A stretch of 64,000 bases of DNA from a virus: positions 1-64,000 of IMG/VR virus record IMGVR_UViG_3300020213_000029; one strand, 5' to 3'. The stretch's first letter is position 1, and the number at the start of each line of letters is the position of its first letter. A program made the position numbers and the translations under genes. Of this stretch, positions 49,101 through 58,091 are shown piece by piece. The notes beneath the pieces are model-generated. The model was not told the DNA's origin. It was given only the letters and a program-made list of their open reading frames with translations, and did not search any database.

Positions 49101-49494
49101 GATCACTACGGGCCAAGCATCTGTTCAGGCCCGAGATAGTAGAGGAAGTAGTGCCGTGACTGGTGCCGTGGCTCAAACCGTCATCACGGGTTACGCCATC
49201 GGCTGGGCAGGCGGGCTGAAGCCAGGGACAGGACTGGTCAATCCGCAGCCATTTACCCCCAACGTACTGCAAGTCCTGTCCGGCGATATTGCGACGGTTT
49301 CAACTATAGCGAACTCCATTAGGGGCTCTGCCGGAGCATCGTCGTATCCGTCAATAAGTCTCGCTACGAGCTACCAAACCAGAATCGCTGGGGGGCGAAG
49401 GATCGTTACTACCCAGTTCATCAGCAGTTTGGAAGTCGTTGAGATCGTCAGCGTCATCGAGGTCACTGGCGTTATGGCGGCGGTAGAGAATTAA
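46171..49494 (+). CDS. giant tail-fibre-like Ala/Thr/Ser repeat protein (1107 aa)
   Basis: Residues about 1-390 are beta-rich domains (FKLQHKLESTLTNADSVC). The rest is low complexity, about half Ala/Thr/Ser/Val, in repeats such as AGVASISVAAYDGH. It includes an exact 258-bp tandem duplication (86 residues). The C-terminus has VEIVSVIEVTGV, resembling the end of the 50904 protein. Likely an adhesive fibre. The first third is GC-rich like the alginate lyase, the rest is more phage-like, so it looks like a fusion. Confidence 0.6.
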   Translation: MPSRGYFADSGGGDTTTQSATVQTDHRTLTFTGDASSTYLIIGYVESQVDINAARDTQVRLYDDTAAVSVYDTNFECRLTTGVEWRPLTFAYLFTTTGSPVPQTFKLQHKLESTLTNADSVCRNGSLIALKLNSGTDFTATSDSAATATSSPGTWTDYTTSLTFTATSDDYLIIAVARCAYSATTNGARIRMLCEDTTTGVADTEWVPSDSTTKVTYAAMVKRTLTAGSVTFKLQHSRAVAGSGTSTLDFVRYVALRLSDFDSTQVTQDTGADTTTSATYADLGDTHTQTLTSGIDYLMLASANSTIDTTSVTFGLKVTDGTTTFAEPAVSPGVTGKGFAAVVPKIISGSGSSTTHKVQGISNGTATLTLAEHRIAMLQVEAAVANAAAQLATATALNPSVATTILVNAGVASTVITSSDTTVTTVAQASAGVASISVAAYDGHDTVFFTTVLASGTATGNNTTSTASTNTNLATASVAARDATAATTAATNANAGVPSGTVTGNNATVLIAVVASAGVASISVAAYDGHDTVFFTTVLASGTATGNNTTSTASTNTNLATASVAARDATAATTAATNANAGVPSGTVTGNNATVLIAVVASAGVASVTTAAYSATSTIVAIETTATITATAFDGTTTTLTVTNVPAGVASLAVQARDSTTNVGAGQNVATTTALAHTPSDSIRALTGLSSASPIAYDATQVPSSHVYAEATTASPAALGLTGSLQVNAELISGTGVAYDATTVSVPYVYANAGLATANPLGYNASANIIAVEAAYVVPTSYSLSAAVQTATATATVSPIANNIRTYVATTAFVLLGTYNATVDLNTNPLFGTGTGSGIDQTAVVSTRPDSIPVSITAYDGTTDNNLIYSYAYAEAASLTASAANSTTSVASRPDVAVVVSTALPILSRYVSAGAASVTIAAPDGRNAIAMPAGRGTSSPTAYTITAVNTGDHVSALAQPAEVVLGTFNTTTQVGAGITTGQASVQARDSRGSSAVTGAVAQTVITGYAIGWAGGLKPGTGLVNPQPFTPNVLQVLSGDIATVSTIANSIRGSAGASSYPSISLATSYQTRIAGGRRIVTTQFISSLEVVEIVSVIEVTGVMAAVEN
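47461..47976 (+). repeat. exact 258-bp tandem duplication inside the fibre gene
   Basis: Copies 47461-47718 and 47719-47976 look identical (86 codons each), beginning GCTGGTGTGGCTTCC. A third, diverged copy begins at 47977. The number of units can vary without breaking the frame. Confidence 0.8.
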
Positions 49495-49544
49495 TACATT
49501 TTTTAGCGGACAAAGGCGAAATTACTATATAGAGAGGAGGGCAA

Positions 49545-50489
49545 ATGTGGGGCATGCTTGACAAAGGCACAGGACTGAACAACCTACAATCGATACTTTT
49601 TGCTGGCTATCTTGATGTTGTTATGGATGGAATCAACGGGATCAACTGCGTTGTTAGTGGGTGTACGGTCGGCAGCTCGGCCGGAATGACTCCATCTGTT
49701 TCCAAAGGCGCCGTCGTGAGTAACGGCACCCTATTCGCCGTTGCGGCAGGGAACGCTACTATCACTACTGCTGATGGCACGAACCCACGGCTTGATCTGG
49801 TGGTAATTACTAGCGCTGGCGCCATCGCCGTGCGTGCTGGTGCTGCGGCAGCAAGCCCCAAGCCACCGACTCGGACACTGAACGATGTCGTACTCGCCGT
49901 CGTATATGTGCCAGCAAACAGCACCGCAATCGCTGCAAACCAGCTTGTTGAACTCCGCATGGTCAGAGACCGCAACGTTACACTGAAACGTACTACTGCT
50001 GCCGTGACATTCAATACTAACTCAACGATTCAGACCTACTTTACTGTAACATTACCGAGTGGATTATTTCTGGCGGGCAAACAAGTGCGAGTGCGGTGTG
50101 GTGGGAACTATTTGTCCAACTCTGGTACGCCTACCTGGACCTTGACGATTGCCTATGGGGGATCGACCTTATTCACGGACGTGACGACAGCGACAACGTC
50201 CGATACTGATAGAGGGGCATGGGGGGTTGATTTCGTATTGAACGCCAGCGGAAATGCGGCACAGCAGGCAGCCGGGCACGTGTTGTTCCAAACCCCCGGA
50301 GTAAAAGCGGCTGCGCCCGCAGGCATCGGCGACATGGGAGTGACCACATCCTTAAGTCTTCCTTTCAGGGGCACTTCGGCGGTGGATAGTGATGCTGGTA
50401 ATCAAGATTTGACCGTGCAATGGACTATGAGTGGGTCCAATGTGTCAGTTGAAACCGTTATGGATTACGGCTACGCAGAGCTGATCTGA
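49545..50489 (+). CDS. structural protein, probable baseplate or tail spike (314 aa)
   Basis: MWGMLDKGTGLNNLQSILFA, then beta-rich segments with SVSKGAVVSNGTLFAVAAGN and AGKQVRVRCGGNYL. Similar proteins carry receptor-binding or baseplate domains. Ribosome site GAGAGGAGG lies upstream. Not assignable further. Confidence 0.55.
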   Translation: MWGMLDKGTGLNNLQSILFAGYLDVVMDGINGINCVVSGCTVGSSAGMTPSVSKGAVVSNGTLFAVAAGNATITTADGTNPRLDLVVITSAGAIAVRAGAAAASPKPPTRTLNDVVLAVVYVPANSTAIAANQLVELRMVRDRNVTLKRTTAAVTFNTNSTIQTYFTVTLPSGLFLAGKQVRVRCGGNYLSNSGTPTWTLTIAYGGSTLFTDVTTATTSDTDRGAWGVDFVLNASGNAAQQAAGHVLFQTPGVKAAAPAGIGDMGVTTSLSLPFRGTSAVDSDAGNQDLTVQWTMSGSNVSVETVMDYGYAELI

Positions 50490-50490
50490 C

Positions 50491-50907
50491 ATGGGTGCAT
50501 TCCGTGACGCCATTACCGCAGCCCTCGCTGTCGGCACACTGACAGAAGAAGAACGTCGTCTCGCTGTGCGGCGTATTAAGGGACAGGCACTGTTCGATAA
50601 CCTTCCTGCTCTGCCTTACGTTATCGACCTGTCCGGCAATAATTCCATTACGGTCGAGTCGGCATCCTGGAACGATCCCGTCCTGACTGTCGTGTTGTCG
50701 GCGATCCGCCGGGGTCAACCGGCAGTACTCGACAATCCGTTCGTGTTTATAAATCCGCCGATCCATGTACTCGACGCAACAGGTGATTTATCTCGGGAAG
50801 TCCGGGACCGTGCCGGAATGCTTCTACGCACCGACGTATATGCGGAACGACCGTTGCTGGCACTTCGGCGGGTCATCACTGACGCAGTGAGGCTACAGAC
50901 CGGATGA
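50491..50907 (+). CDS. small virion-module protein (138 aa)
   Basis: MGAFRDAITAALAVGTLTEE, helical start, then a beta-rich part (LPALPYVIDLSGNNSITVES). It overlaps the next gene by four bases (ATGA). Possibly an assembly helper of the fibre. Confidence 0.45.
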   Translation: MGAFRDAITAALAVGTLTEEERRLAVRRIKGQALFDNLPALPYVIDLSGNNSITVESASWNDPVLTVVLSAIRRGQPAVLDNPFVFINPPIHVLDATGDLSREVRDRAGMLLRTDVYAERPLLALRRVITDAVRLQTG

Positions 50908-53900
50908 CTACGACCACGGTGTTCGGGGACGCCGCCGATTGCGGGATCACATCGTACGACGACACCTACTCGGTGGCTCGTGACCATGGCGGGCTCGACG
51001 AAGGATTGAGTCCGGCTTCGTTGGACGGCTTCGTCGGACAGAACTTCGCTACTCCGACCTACTACTGTAGCCAGGACTTTCAGGGGTTTGATACGTCGAG
51101 CATCCCCGACACCGATTCGGTGTCGGCCGCCGTACTTTCGCTCAAGGGGTCGAACGACAACGATCTTAGCGATCTATTAACCGTTGAGGCACGCTCGTAC
51201 GACTGGGGCGCCACGGTCGACCTCACCGACTTCCGTACCGGTTCTGAACTGAATGTGTTGACCTCGTGTGCGACGGCTGGGCCTAGTACCTTCACGACGG
51301 GTTACATCGACTTCAGCTCTACCGGGTCGATGCCTGCAGCGATCAACAAGACCGGGTTTACCCGGTTCGTGTTGTGTGGGGCTCGCAACGTCGGTACAGG
51401 TACCGCTCCCTCAGGTGAAGAGTATTGGCAGTTGATCAGTGCTGACCAGACAGGGACAGTCGACGATCCAAAACTGGTGGTCACTCACACAGGTGCCATT
51501 CAAGCAAACGCTGAGGTCTCTTCCGTTACTGTCATCGGACGAGATGCGATCGCCAAGATCAAGCCGTCGTCGTCCAGTTCCAGCACAACCCCCTCGGCGC
51601 TGGATGCTACCACACGAGTCAACGTCGTCTACGAAGACGGGTTGACCATCGGATCATCCTTCTCTCACGTCGGTTCGTCATATATCGGCGCACCTGATTT
51701 ATTCGCAGCGCTAGCGGGCATGGCCTCAACAGTTATAACGGCAAATCCCTCTACGGTAGGGGCCAGAGCTTCCATTCAAGTCGCTTCATCGACTGTTGTC
51801 TCATACAACTCCACGACAGTTATTCAGAAACTTGTAAACGCCGAAGCTGCCATTGTTCTAGGGGTCGGCCGGGATGCAGCGGACTATATAAGCGTTAAAC
51901 CTACGTTGTCGTCTTTGGCGGCGTCAGCAAGCAATGCCTCTATCAGTACCACTTCCCAGACCCAGGCTACCGCTGGTATGGCAACGAGCACGGCTTCGAG
52001 CAGTGTTGCGGCACTTCGAATTCAGTTCATCTCAGGCACAAGTCAAACTACCATATCTGGGCTGACAGGTAGCGGACGGAGTTCCTTTACAGCGTCCCTC
52101 TCCTCGTCGTTGTCCGCCACCACTACAAACGCCACCGGCAGCATCACAGTCCCAGCGGCCACAGCGTCGACTCTGGTTGTCGCCGGTCCGGGCGCAGCGC
52201 TGGCCAACATCTCGATTTCACCGGTGCCGAGTAGTGGCTCGGTCACCGGAACGGCATTTGGTATCACGGGATCCAATCGACTCAACACTCCGCTGATTTC
52301 GCTCCCTGTCTCTGCGTACACAACCGTAACAACGACGGCCTTCCAGGCGGGTGTGGCCTCTGTGTCAGCGACGTCCTACAATGTTGCACCGAAAGTCATT
52401 GCGAATATAGGGGTAAGCATTGAGACCAGCACCGGCAACAATAGCATCAGTTCGGTCGTCCCGAAACCGGGCGCTGCTAGCGTAACGTCTTCTTCCTCCA
52501 ACGGAATTGGGACCAAGGTCAGTGCCCTAGGGGCTTCCATCATCACAGTATCTGTCTCCGGAATCGATGCATCTGTCGCTACTGCAGATCGCATTATCGT
52601 ATCAGCGAGCCTTGCCACTCTTACGATCACCGCTTACAATGAAACTTCCAACGTTAATGCCACTCAGGCAACCGCTTCCCTGGCAGGGACTTCCTACAGT
52701 GTTCCAATCGGTCTCGGACCCAATACGACGACTGCGGCCGCTAATGGGACGGCCAGCAGTCTCACCATTAAGGTTTCTCCATCGGCGTCCATAGCGTCCA
52801 GTCTTGATACTGCCTATATCCCAGGATGGGCGACCTCGACGTCCGCTCTGGGTAGCTCTGTCAGTATATCAAGTGGGGCTATAGGAGACAATCTCAGTAC
52901 TTCAACTGGAAACGGCCAGGTTTCGATATCGGGAGCGAACTCGAAGATCTTCGTGTCGGTCGCCCCGCCTGTAGCATCGACCACACCGACCGCCTACAAT
53001 ACTACGTCCAAGGGCGTTGCGGTATCAGGAGCAGCTTCTATGTTGTCCACTGCGGTCAACACTGCCAACGCAGTGCGAACCTCGCCAACGTTGGCGTCCG
53101 CAAGTGGCGCAGCAAACAATATCCGTTCGGACAGTATGGCGGGAGCGCAAACCGCAACCAGCTCTGTTGTCAGTAACAATCATACGTCCACGACAGGCCC
53201 TACAGAAACTGTGGCATCCGCTACAGTCTCTGGTTTGACTATCTCCGCTGGGATTCGACCAAGCTCCAGTGTGGGGCAGGTATCCAGTTCTGGTAACGAT
53301 ATCAAAGCGGCGGTAGCTCCGGTCCCTGGAGTAGGACTCATCACTGTAACAGCTTACACCACTTCCAGCGTGTCGGCACAGGCGGGCATCTCGTCGTCCG
53401 CCGTGGAAGTGATTGCCCATAGCGGAAACGTTGCCACTGCCGATTATATTGTCGTGCAGGCACAGGCCGCAGCCCTCTCGGCTGCTGGCAGTGACACGAT
53501 AGCGAACATCGTTACGTCTCAAACACTCGCTGCCGCAATCGGGGCATCTTATGGGTCACCGGTAGCAGTACAAACCAACACTGGGGCCACTACCGTTGTG
53601 GTGTCGGCCCAGAATGTGAGCGGGCTCAACCAGAGCCAAATAGCGGCCGGAATAGCCTCAGTAGCAGCCGTAGCGCAGGACGCAACGCAGCGGATGGAGA
53701 CCAACCCGACCAATATATCCGTTCTCGCTGCAGCGGAAAACTCTGAGGCACAAAATAGTATCAATGCCGGACTATCTGCCATTACTGCTACGGCACACAA
53801 CGCTACTATAGCTCTGATAGAGATCACATCACCGGTCTACGCAGATTCTGCCATCGGGACAACTAATGCCCACAACATTGGAGCGATCGTTTCATCCGGG

Positions 53901-54131
53901 ATAAACTTTGCCCAGACTACGATCGTCGCCGACCCCATTGTGTGGGCTGTAGGGGTGCGTATCTATTCGGGGGCGCCCTCGATCTGTACCCCGTTCAGCT
54001 ACCCGACACGTGTACTCGGTCCCCGCCGTTCTATTGCGGGGCGCCAAATCATTACCTCTACCGAGACCGTTGAACTGGTGAGCGTGATCGAGTTCGCCAA
54101 AATGTCACCCGTGGTCACTGTTGTTGGATAG
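50904..54131 (+). CDS. giant Ser/Thr/Ala-rich repeat fibre protein (1075 aa)
   Basis: Residues about 1-195 resemble a DNRLRE-like beta-sandwich (DTYSVARDHGGLDEG, then QDFQGFDTSSIPDTDSVSAA). The remaining about 880 residues are degenerate repeats of about 45 residues (TAYNETSNVNATQATASLAG). It ends VELVSVIEFAKM, like the other giant protein. Predicted fibre with adhesive tip. No domain gives the ligand. Confidence 0.6.
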   Translation: MTTTTVFGDAADCGITSYDDTYSVARDHGGLDEGLSPASLDGFVGQNFATPTYYCSQDFQGFDTSSIPDTDSVSAAVLSLKGSNDNDLSDLLTVEARSYDWGATVDLTDFRTGSELNVLTSCATAGPSTFTTGYIDFSSTGSMPAAINKTGFTRFVLCGARNVGTGTAPSGEEYWQLISADQTGTVDDPKLVVTHTGAIQANAEVSSVTVIGRDAIAKIKPSSSSSSTTPSALDATTRVNVVYEDGLTIGSSFSHVGSSYIGAPDLFAALAGMASTVITANPSTVGARASIQVASSTVVSYNSTTVIQKLVNAEAAIVLGVGRDAADYISVKPTLSSLAASASNASISTTSQTQATAGMATSTASSSVAALRIQFISGTSQTTISGLTGSGRSSFTASLSSSLSATTTNATGSITVPAATASTLVVAGPGAALANISISPVPSSGSVTGTAFGITGSNRLNTPLISLPVSAYTTVTTTAFQAGVASVSATSYNVAPKVIANIGVSIETSTGNNSISSVVPKPGAASVTSSSSNGIGTKVSALGASIITVSVSGIDASVATADRIIVSASLATLTITAYNETSNVNATQATASLAGTSYSVPIGLGPNTTTAAANGTASSLTIKVSPSASIASSLDTAYIPGWATSTSALGSSVSISSGAIGDNLSTSTGNGQVSISGANSKIFVSVAPPVASTTPTAYNTTSKGVAVSGAASMLSTAVNTANAVRTSPTLASASGAANNIRSDSMAGAQTATSSVVSNNHTSTTGPTETVASATVSGLTISAGIRPSSSVGQVSSSGNDIKAAVAPVPGVGLITVTAYTTSSVSAQAGISSSAVEVIAHSGNVATADYIVVQAQAAALSAAGSDTIANIVTSQTLAAAIGASYGSPVAVQTNTGATTVVVSAQNVSGLNQSQIAAGIASVAAVAQDATQRMETNPTNISVLAAAENSEAQNSINAGLSAITATAHNATIALIEITSPVYADSAIGTTNAHNIGAIVSSGINFAQTTIVADPIVWAVGVRIYSGAPSICTPFSYPTRVLGPRRSIAGRQIITSTETVELVSVIEFAKMSPVVTVVG

Positions 54132-54201
54132 GATATTATTCATTTGATGCATAACCCCATTTGGGATGACGAAATGATTTACATAGAGGAGGTGTGTTAA
54201 A

Positions 54202-54522
54202 ATCGTCCTGTACGTGGGAGAAACCATCTTGATTAAACACACTGCGTTGTTCGATGACGTGCCCCTCACTGCCGCCGACGTACAGCTTGTGACGATCACC
54301 ATCTATAATGCCGCCGAACAAGTTGTTGAGCCAGAGATTCCCATGACATGGAACGCCGCCAAAACAAGATGGGAGTTCGGGTGGGATACGTCTCCGGGTA
54401 TGTCTCCCGGGGGTGTGCCGTTAGCCCCGGGGCGTTATCGACTAAAGGTTTATATATTGAGTGTAGATGGGGCCGAAAATTTCGAGTGGGCCAAGATCCG
54501 GTTGAAGGCTAGTCCTATATGA
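54202..54522 (+). CDS. small beta protein, probable ATC or GTG start
   Basis: AGGAGG (54187-54192) lies 9 bases before ATC 54202, giving IVLYVGETILIKHTALFDDV. The first GTG (54214) would be 21 bases away. The body (APGRYRLKVYILSVDGAENF) is a beta-sandwich-like small protein. The start is uncertain and may be non-AUG. Confidence 0.5.
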   Translation: MVLYVGETILIKHTALFDDVPLTAADVQLVTITIYNAAEQVVEPEIPMTWNAAKTRWEFGWDTSPGMSPGGVPLAPGRYRLKVYILSVDGAENFEWAKIRLKASPI

Positions 54523-54558
54523 AGACAACACTTGACCAGAAATTTGTGGAGCTGGACG

Positions 54559-55089
54559 ATGGCAGTTGACCTTTCTGATCTTGTCGATCTTCTACGCTCG
54601 GAGGTAGACGTCCCGGGCACTGACTCGTTTCCGCTGGCAGTCGAGGATGATTGGATAAATCAGCTCAGTTCCGGATTTTGGGAGACGGTGCTCGACGGGA
54701 TAACGACAGGCTACACCGAACTAGAAGGAATCGTTACCCCCATCACGGGGACCACCGATCTCAGTCGTGAACTGCAGCAACTCGTCATCATGTATGCCGG
54801 GGTCCGGGTCATTCGGAACAAGATTATGAACCTGAACTCGGTGTTTAAAGCCAAAGCTGGCCCCGTAGAATTTCAGGTAGAGCATTCAGCTACAGTACTG
54901 CGAGGCGTGCTCGACGAACTGGTCCGCAGGCGCAACCTTATCTTGCGGCGCCTATCGGATGTTGGTGTCACACAATCCTACTACATCGACGCAGTGCTGG
55001 CCCGGACTGAATCGTTAAGGCTCGGGGATACAACTTGGGTGGACTACGGTGGTGGAGGATCTTCCACCAGCTATGACAACGTCTGGTAA
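54559..55089 (+). CDS. head-tail connector candidate (176 aa)
   Basis: MAVDLSDLVDLLRSEVDVPG, helical with FPLAVEDDWINQLSSGFWET, and LQQLVIMYAGVRVIRNKIMN. Size and position fit the adaptor that binds the portal in many siphoviruses. Not certain. Confidence 0.55.
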   Translation: MAVDLSDLVDLLRSEVDVPGTDSFPLAVEDDWINQLSSGFWETVLDGITTGYTELEGIVTPITGTTDLSRELQQLVIMYAGVRVIRNKIMNLNSVFKAKAGPVEFQVEHSATVLRGVLDELVRRRNLILRRLSDVGVTQSYYIDAVLARTESLRLGDTTWVDYGGGGSSTSYDNVW

Positions 55090-55094
55090 TCCCT

Positions 55095-55553
55095 GTGGCT
55101 GCCGTAAGTGATCCCAGTTTCTCCGGATTCGACCCCGCCGAATTCAGGTCCAAAATAAAATCCACAATGCGGATGGGTCTTCCAACTGACCCTACCTTGC
55201 GCCCCATTTTTAAATGGACCGTCGGCAGAACGTTTACTGCAGCGGACGCCGGTGGCTCGCCGTGGAACTTTGGCTCCACACCAGTCACGACAACCACTCA
55301 CGTCGACGTGAGCCCCGATTGCGCCGTTGAGTTCGTTCCCAGAGCGACACTGGCGGGCGGCACGTCTATCGGGCATTTCGATACGCCACGGGTGATTATC
55401 ACTATTTTAGATGTGGATTTCCCGTCGATCGAGGGGGCCGATACTGTACTCCTTGGACAGAATTTGTACCACGTAGATTTTGTGGCCCCGCCCACGGGGC
55501 TCTTTTCCGTGACTGTGTTCTCAATTCATTTAAGCGCTGTCGATGAGTCATGA
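55095..55553 (+). CDS. head-closure or stopper candidate (152 aa)
   Basis: From GTG 55095. Beta-rich with VGRTFTAADAGGSPWNFGST and VLLGQNLYHVDFVAPP. It lies in the neck gene order after the connector. Overlaps the next gene by four bases. Confidence 0.5.
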   Translation: MAAVSDPSFSGFDPAEFRSKIKSTMRMGLPTDPTLRPIFKWTVGRTFTAADAGGSPWNFGSTPVTTTTHVDVSPDCAVEFVPRATLAGGTSIGHFDTPRVIITILDVDFPSIEGADTVLLGQNLYHVDFVAPPTGLFSVTVFSIHLSAVDES

Positions 55554-56068
55554 GTAATTATGTCGGCGGGCTACGCGATCGTCTCATCCTAGAAAGCCTG
55601 CGTTATCACGTTAACGGTGGCTTGAATTACCTCGGCTGGCTAGGTACCGGACGTCCCCACCTACCAGTACAGCTCATTACCGAGCCAATCGAACCCCTCA
55701 CGGAAATCTTACCTAATGTTATCTCAATCTGTGAAGAGGGTGTCGATGAGATAGAAGCCGAAACCGGTTCCAACCTCACAGAATTTAGGTGGCAGTATGC
55801 CATCGATATCTATGCCGAAAGTTCCGCCGTGGGTCGCCATCTTTGGGGCGACGTCAAAAGTATTCTTGAGGGACGTTTCTCAAGCTATTCGGGCCGACCT
55901 CAGATCTCCGTTCTTGACTGGTCGGCCGCCACCCCGACTCAGATCTTTGTATGCCAAATCGAAAACGTGGTGGGCGGACGGCAAAGGAATTATCAAAAAT
56001 CTTTTGAGAAATATTGGTGGACTTTGGTTTTTGAGCTGATTGATTTTTATGCGTCCGACGAAGACTGA
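55550..56068 (+). CDS. tail-terminator or neck candidate (172 aa)
   Basis: MSNYVGGLRDRLILESLRYH, alpha/beta with RWQYAIDIYAESSAVGRHLW and an aromatic end (KYWWTLVFELIDFYASDED). Placement before tail genes agrees with a terminator or neck role. Confidence 0.5.
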   Translation: MSNYVGGLRDRLILESLRYHVNGGLNYLGWLGTGRPHLPVQLITEPIEPLTEILPNVISICEEGVDEIEAETGSNLTEFRWQYAIDIYAESSAVGRHLWGDVKSILEGRFSSYSGRPQISVLDWSAATPTQIFVCQIENVVGGRQRNYQKSFEKYWWTLVFELIDFYASDED

Positions 56069-56087
56069 CCTCTGATTAGGGACCCTA

Positions 56088-56357
56088 ATGGAAGAAGTGG
56101 TCAGGAGTCTTATAGAAAAACGCTGCCGCCGTACCATCACCGCTATCCTTTCCGCAAAAGAACGAGATTTAGATGGGTACCTCCCCGACGAAATCAGCCA
56201 AAGTTACAGAAAGGTCGTGTTGGATTCAGTTAACGATTTTCACAACTTCGTTAGCGACATTCTTCGGTCCTATGACAACGGCACGGTAACGCTCAACGAA
56301 ATTTACCTTAAGAAGATCGACGAAATATACGATCTATTGAGCGATGGCGACGAGTAA
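56088..56357 (+). CDS. small helical hypothetical protein (89 aa)
   Basis: MEEVVRSLIEKRCRRTITAI, charged helical. It overlaps the next gene by 14 bases. No function assigned. Confidence 0.5.
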   Translation: MEEVVRSLIEKRCRRTITAILSAKERDLDGYLPDEISQSYRKVVLDSVNDFHNFVSDILRSYDNGTVTLNEIYLKKIDEIYDLLSDGDE

Positions 56358-57300
56358 CAGTCAGTACCTTTTCAACGTAGCGGCCAAAGACATATTGGCT
56401 CAGGCCAATCGTAGCGCGTCGGCTGAGAGTCAGAGGGCGCTTAAGGCGTTCGTTACTGTGTTCACTAGCGCCGTCGAACGGTCCCAGAAGACTCGGATCA
56501 CCAGCCTCTACCAGGCGGTCGCTGCGGAAGCGACCACTTCGATCGTGCGGGCCTATCAGCGCAGACCGTACAAGACACGATCCTCGATCGAAAATATCCC
56601 GTACCGTAACGAGCATCGGTATTCGGGCGGCAAGTTGTTGGCGGCACTCGGATCACCCGCCATGTACAACGTGACAGCGACCGGCATCAAATTCATCAAC
56701 ACGCAGCACCTGAGATCATCGGCGGCGCAGTGGAAACGGTTGAACTTCGGTGCTGGATCACGAGGCAGCCAAACCCCACCCGGACGCCACTATAAGATGC
56801 GAATTTTCGGGCAAGTACTTCCCGGCGACTTCGGCCTATTCGATATAGGACCGGAGCCGTCATTCAAACTGCCGCCAGGATACTGGTCCTCGCAGTTCCC
56901 CGGCAAAGCTCCCGTGGGCTGGGATCCATCCCGTCGAGGGCACGACTTCTTTATCCTCGGGTCGCCGGTTGGACCTGTTAGAGGCGAAACCAGTTCTCAG
57001 CGGGGCAGGAAAATCGGTCAGGTCATGCGCCGGGCTCCAACGACCAGTCTCGGTATCCAGGGATCCCGATTCCTGGACGTCGGCGTCGGGCGCCTCGTGC
57101 AGCTATTCCCCGTAGTGTTGGAAGGGCTGCTGCGTGAATGGTTCGCTGAAGCGAAAGCCGGAGGTGGGCCAGTATTTAAATCGACGGTCGTGCCGTCGGG
57201 CAGAACCATAGCGGAAGTGAATCGATTTAGCGCTCAAATCAAACAGCAACGTGATCAGAACATCCGGATACGAAACTTCTCGGGCGGGCTCTTTAGTTAA
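56344..57300 (+). CDS. virion protein, neck or minor tail (318 aa)
   Basis: The N-terminal helix region (AESQRALKAFVTVFTSAVER) is followed by a beta/Gly-rich C-terminal region (GFLDVGVGRLVQLFPV-like). It lies directly before the homing endonuclease and major tail genes. It may be a minor tail protein, without proof. Confidence 0.5.
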   Translation: MATSNSQYLFNVAAKDILAQANRSASAESQRALKAFVTVFTSAVERSQKTRITSLYQAVAAEATTSIVRAYQRRPYKTRSSIENIPYRNEHRYSGGKLLAALGSPAMYNVTATGIKFINTQHLRSSAAQWKRLNFGAGSRGSQTPPGRHYKMRIFGQVLPGDFGLFDIGPEPSFKLPPGYWSSQFPGKAPVGWDPSRRGHDFFILGSPVGPVRGETSSQRGRKIGQVMRRAPTTSLGIQGSRFLDVGVGRLVQLFPVVLEGLLREWFAEAKAGGGPVFKSTVVPSGRTIAEVNRFSAQIKQQRDQNIRIRNFSGGLFS

Positions 57301-57363
57301 CGTAGATCAGGTTCGATATAAATGTAGTAACCTGTGGAGAACACTGCATAGAAGGCTATCCAT

Positions 57364-58047
57364 TTGACCTACATTTACGCTTTGCGAGATGAAACTGGTA
57401 TCAGGTATGTTGGCAAGGCCGACGTACCCGTTGAGCGTGCTCGTCAACACTGGAATGGCAAAAACCAGTACAAGACGATCAAGAATTCGTGGCTCAAATC
57501 GCTCGCTGGCCCTCCCACTGTGCAAATTTTGCAAGAGGTTGAGGATCACGAATGGCAGGCCGCCGAAACCGACTGGATTCTTCAGCTACGTGATTATGGC
57601 TGTCGTCTAACTAATGGGACAAACGGCGGTGATGGCGGGGCAGTTACAGACCCGGATGCAAGGGCTCGTACTCGGGCTGCGCACGTTGGTAAGGTGGCCT
57701 CAGAAGAAACCCGCCGCAAGATGAGCGAGGCCCAGAAGCGGCGCCTTGAAGACCCTGCCGAACGGGAGAAGCTACGCAAGACAGCTCTAAAAATTGGGTT
57801 AAAACCACCGCCGCCGTTGACCGGCGAGGCGAGCAACCTAGCCAAGTTCTCGGATGCTGCAGTTGTCGATATACGTATGCGTCATTGTAACGGCGAAACG
57901 CTCAAGCAGTTGGCTGAAAGGTTTGCTACAAGCAAGACCTACATCAGCCTTGTTGTCACCGGTAAAACCAGGAAGGACGCCGGTGGTCCTACTCGGGAGG
58001 CAACTTCCCGTGGTGGATACAAGGGCAATAAACGGAGTCTTTTGTGA
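57364..58047 (+). CDS. GIY-YIG homing endonuclease with NUMOD motifs
   Basis: 227 residues from TTG 57364. YIYALRDETGIRYVGKA is the GIY-YIG start, RARQHWNGKNQ holds the catalytic Arg, and AAETDWILQL the Glu. SEETRRKMSEAQKRR is a NUMOD3-type module and FATSKTYISLVVTGK a DNA-binding helix-turn-helix. A free-standing mobile gene between two tail genes. It cuts homologous phage genomes lacking it. Confidence 0.85.
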   Translation: MTYIYALRDETGIRYVGKADVPVERARQHWNGKNQYKTIKNSWLKSLAGPPTVQILQEVEDHEWQAAETDWILQLRDYGCRLTNGTNGGDGGAVTDPDARARTRAAHVGKVASEETRRKMSEAQKRRLEDPAEREKLRKTALKIGLKPPPPLTGEASNLAKFSDAAVVDIRMRHCNGETLKQLAERFATSKTYISLVVTGKTRKDAGGPTREATSRGGYKGNKRSLL

Positions 58048-58091
58048 GTTTAATCACTGCGAAAATGCAGTCTGACTAGGAGGTTACTGCC

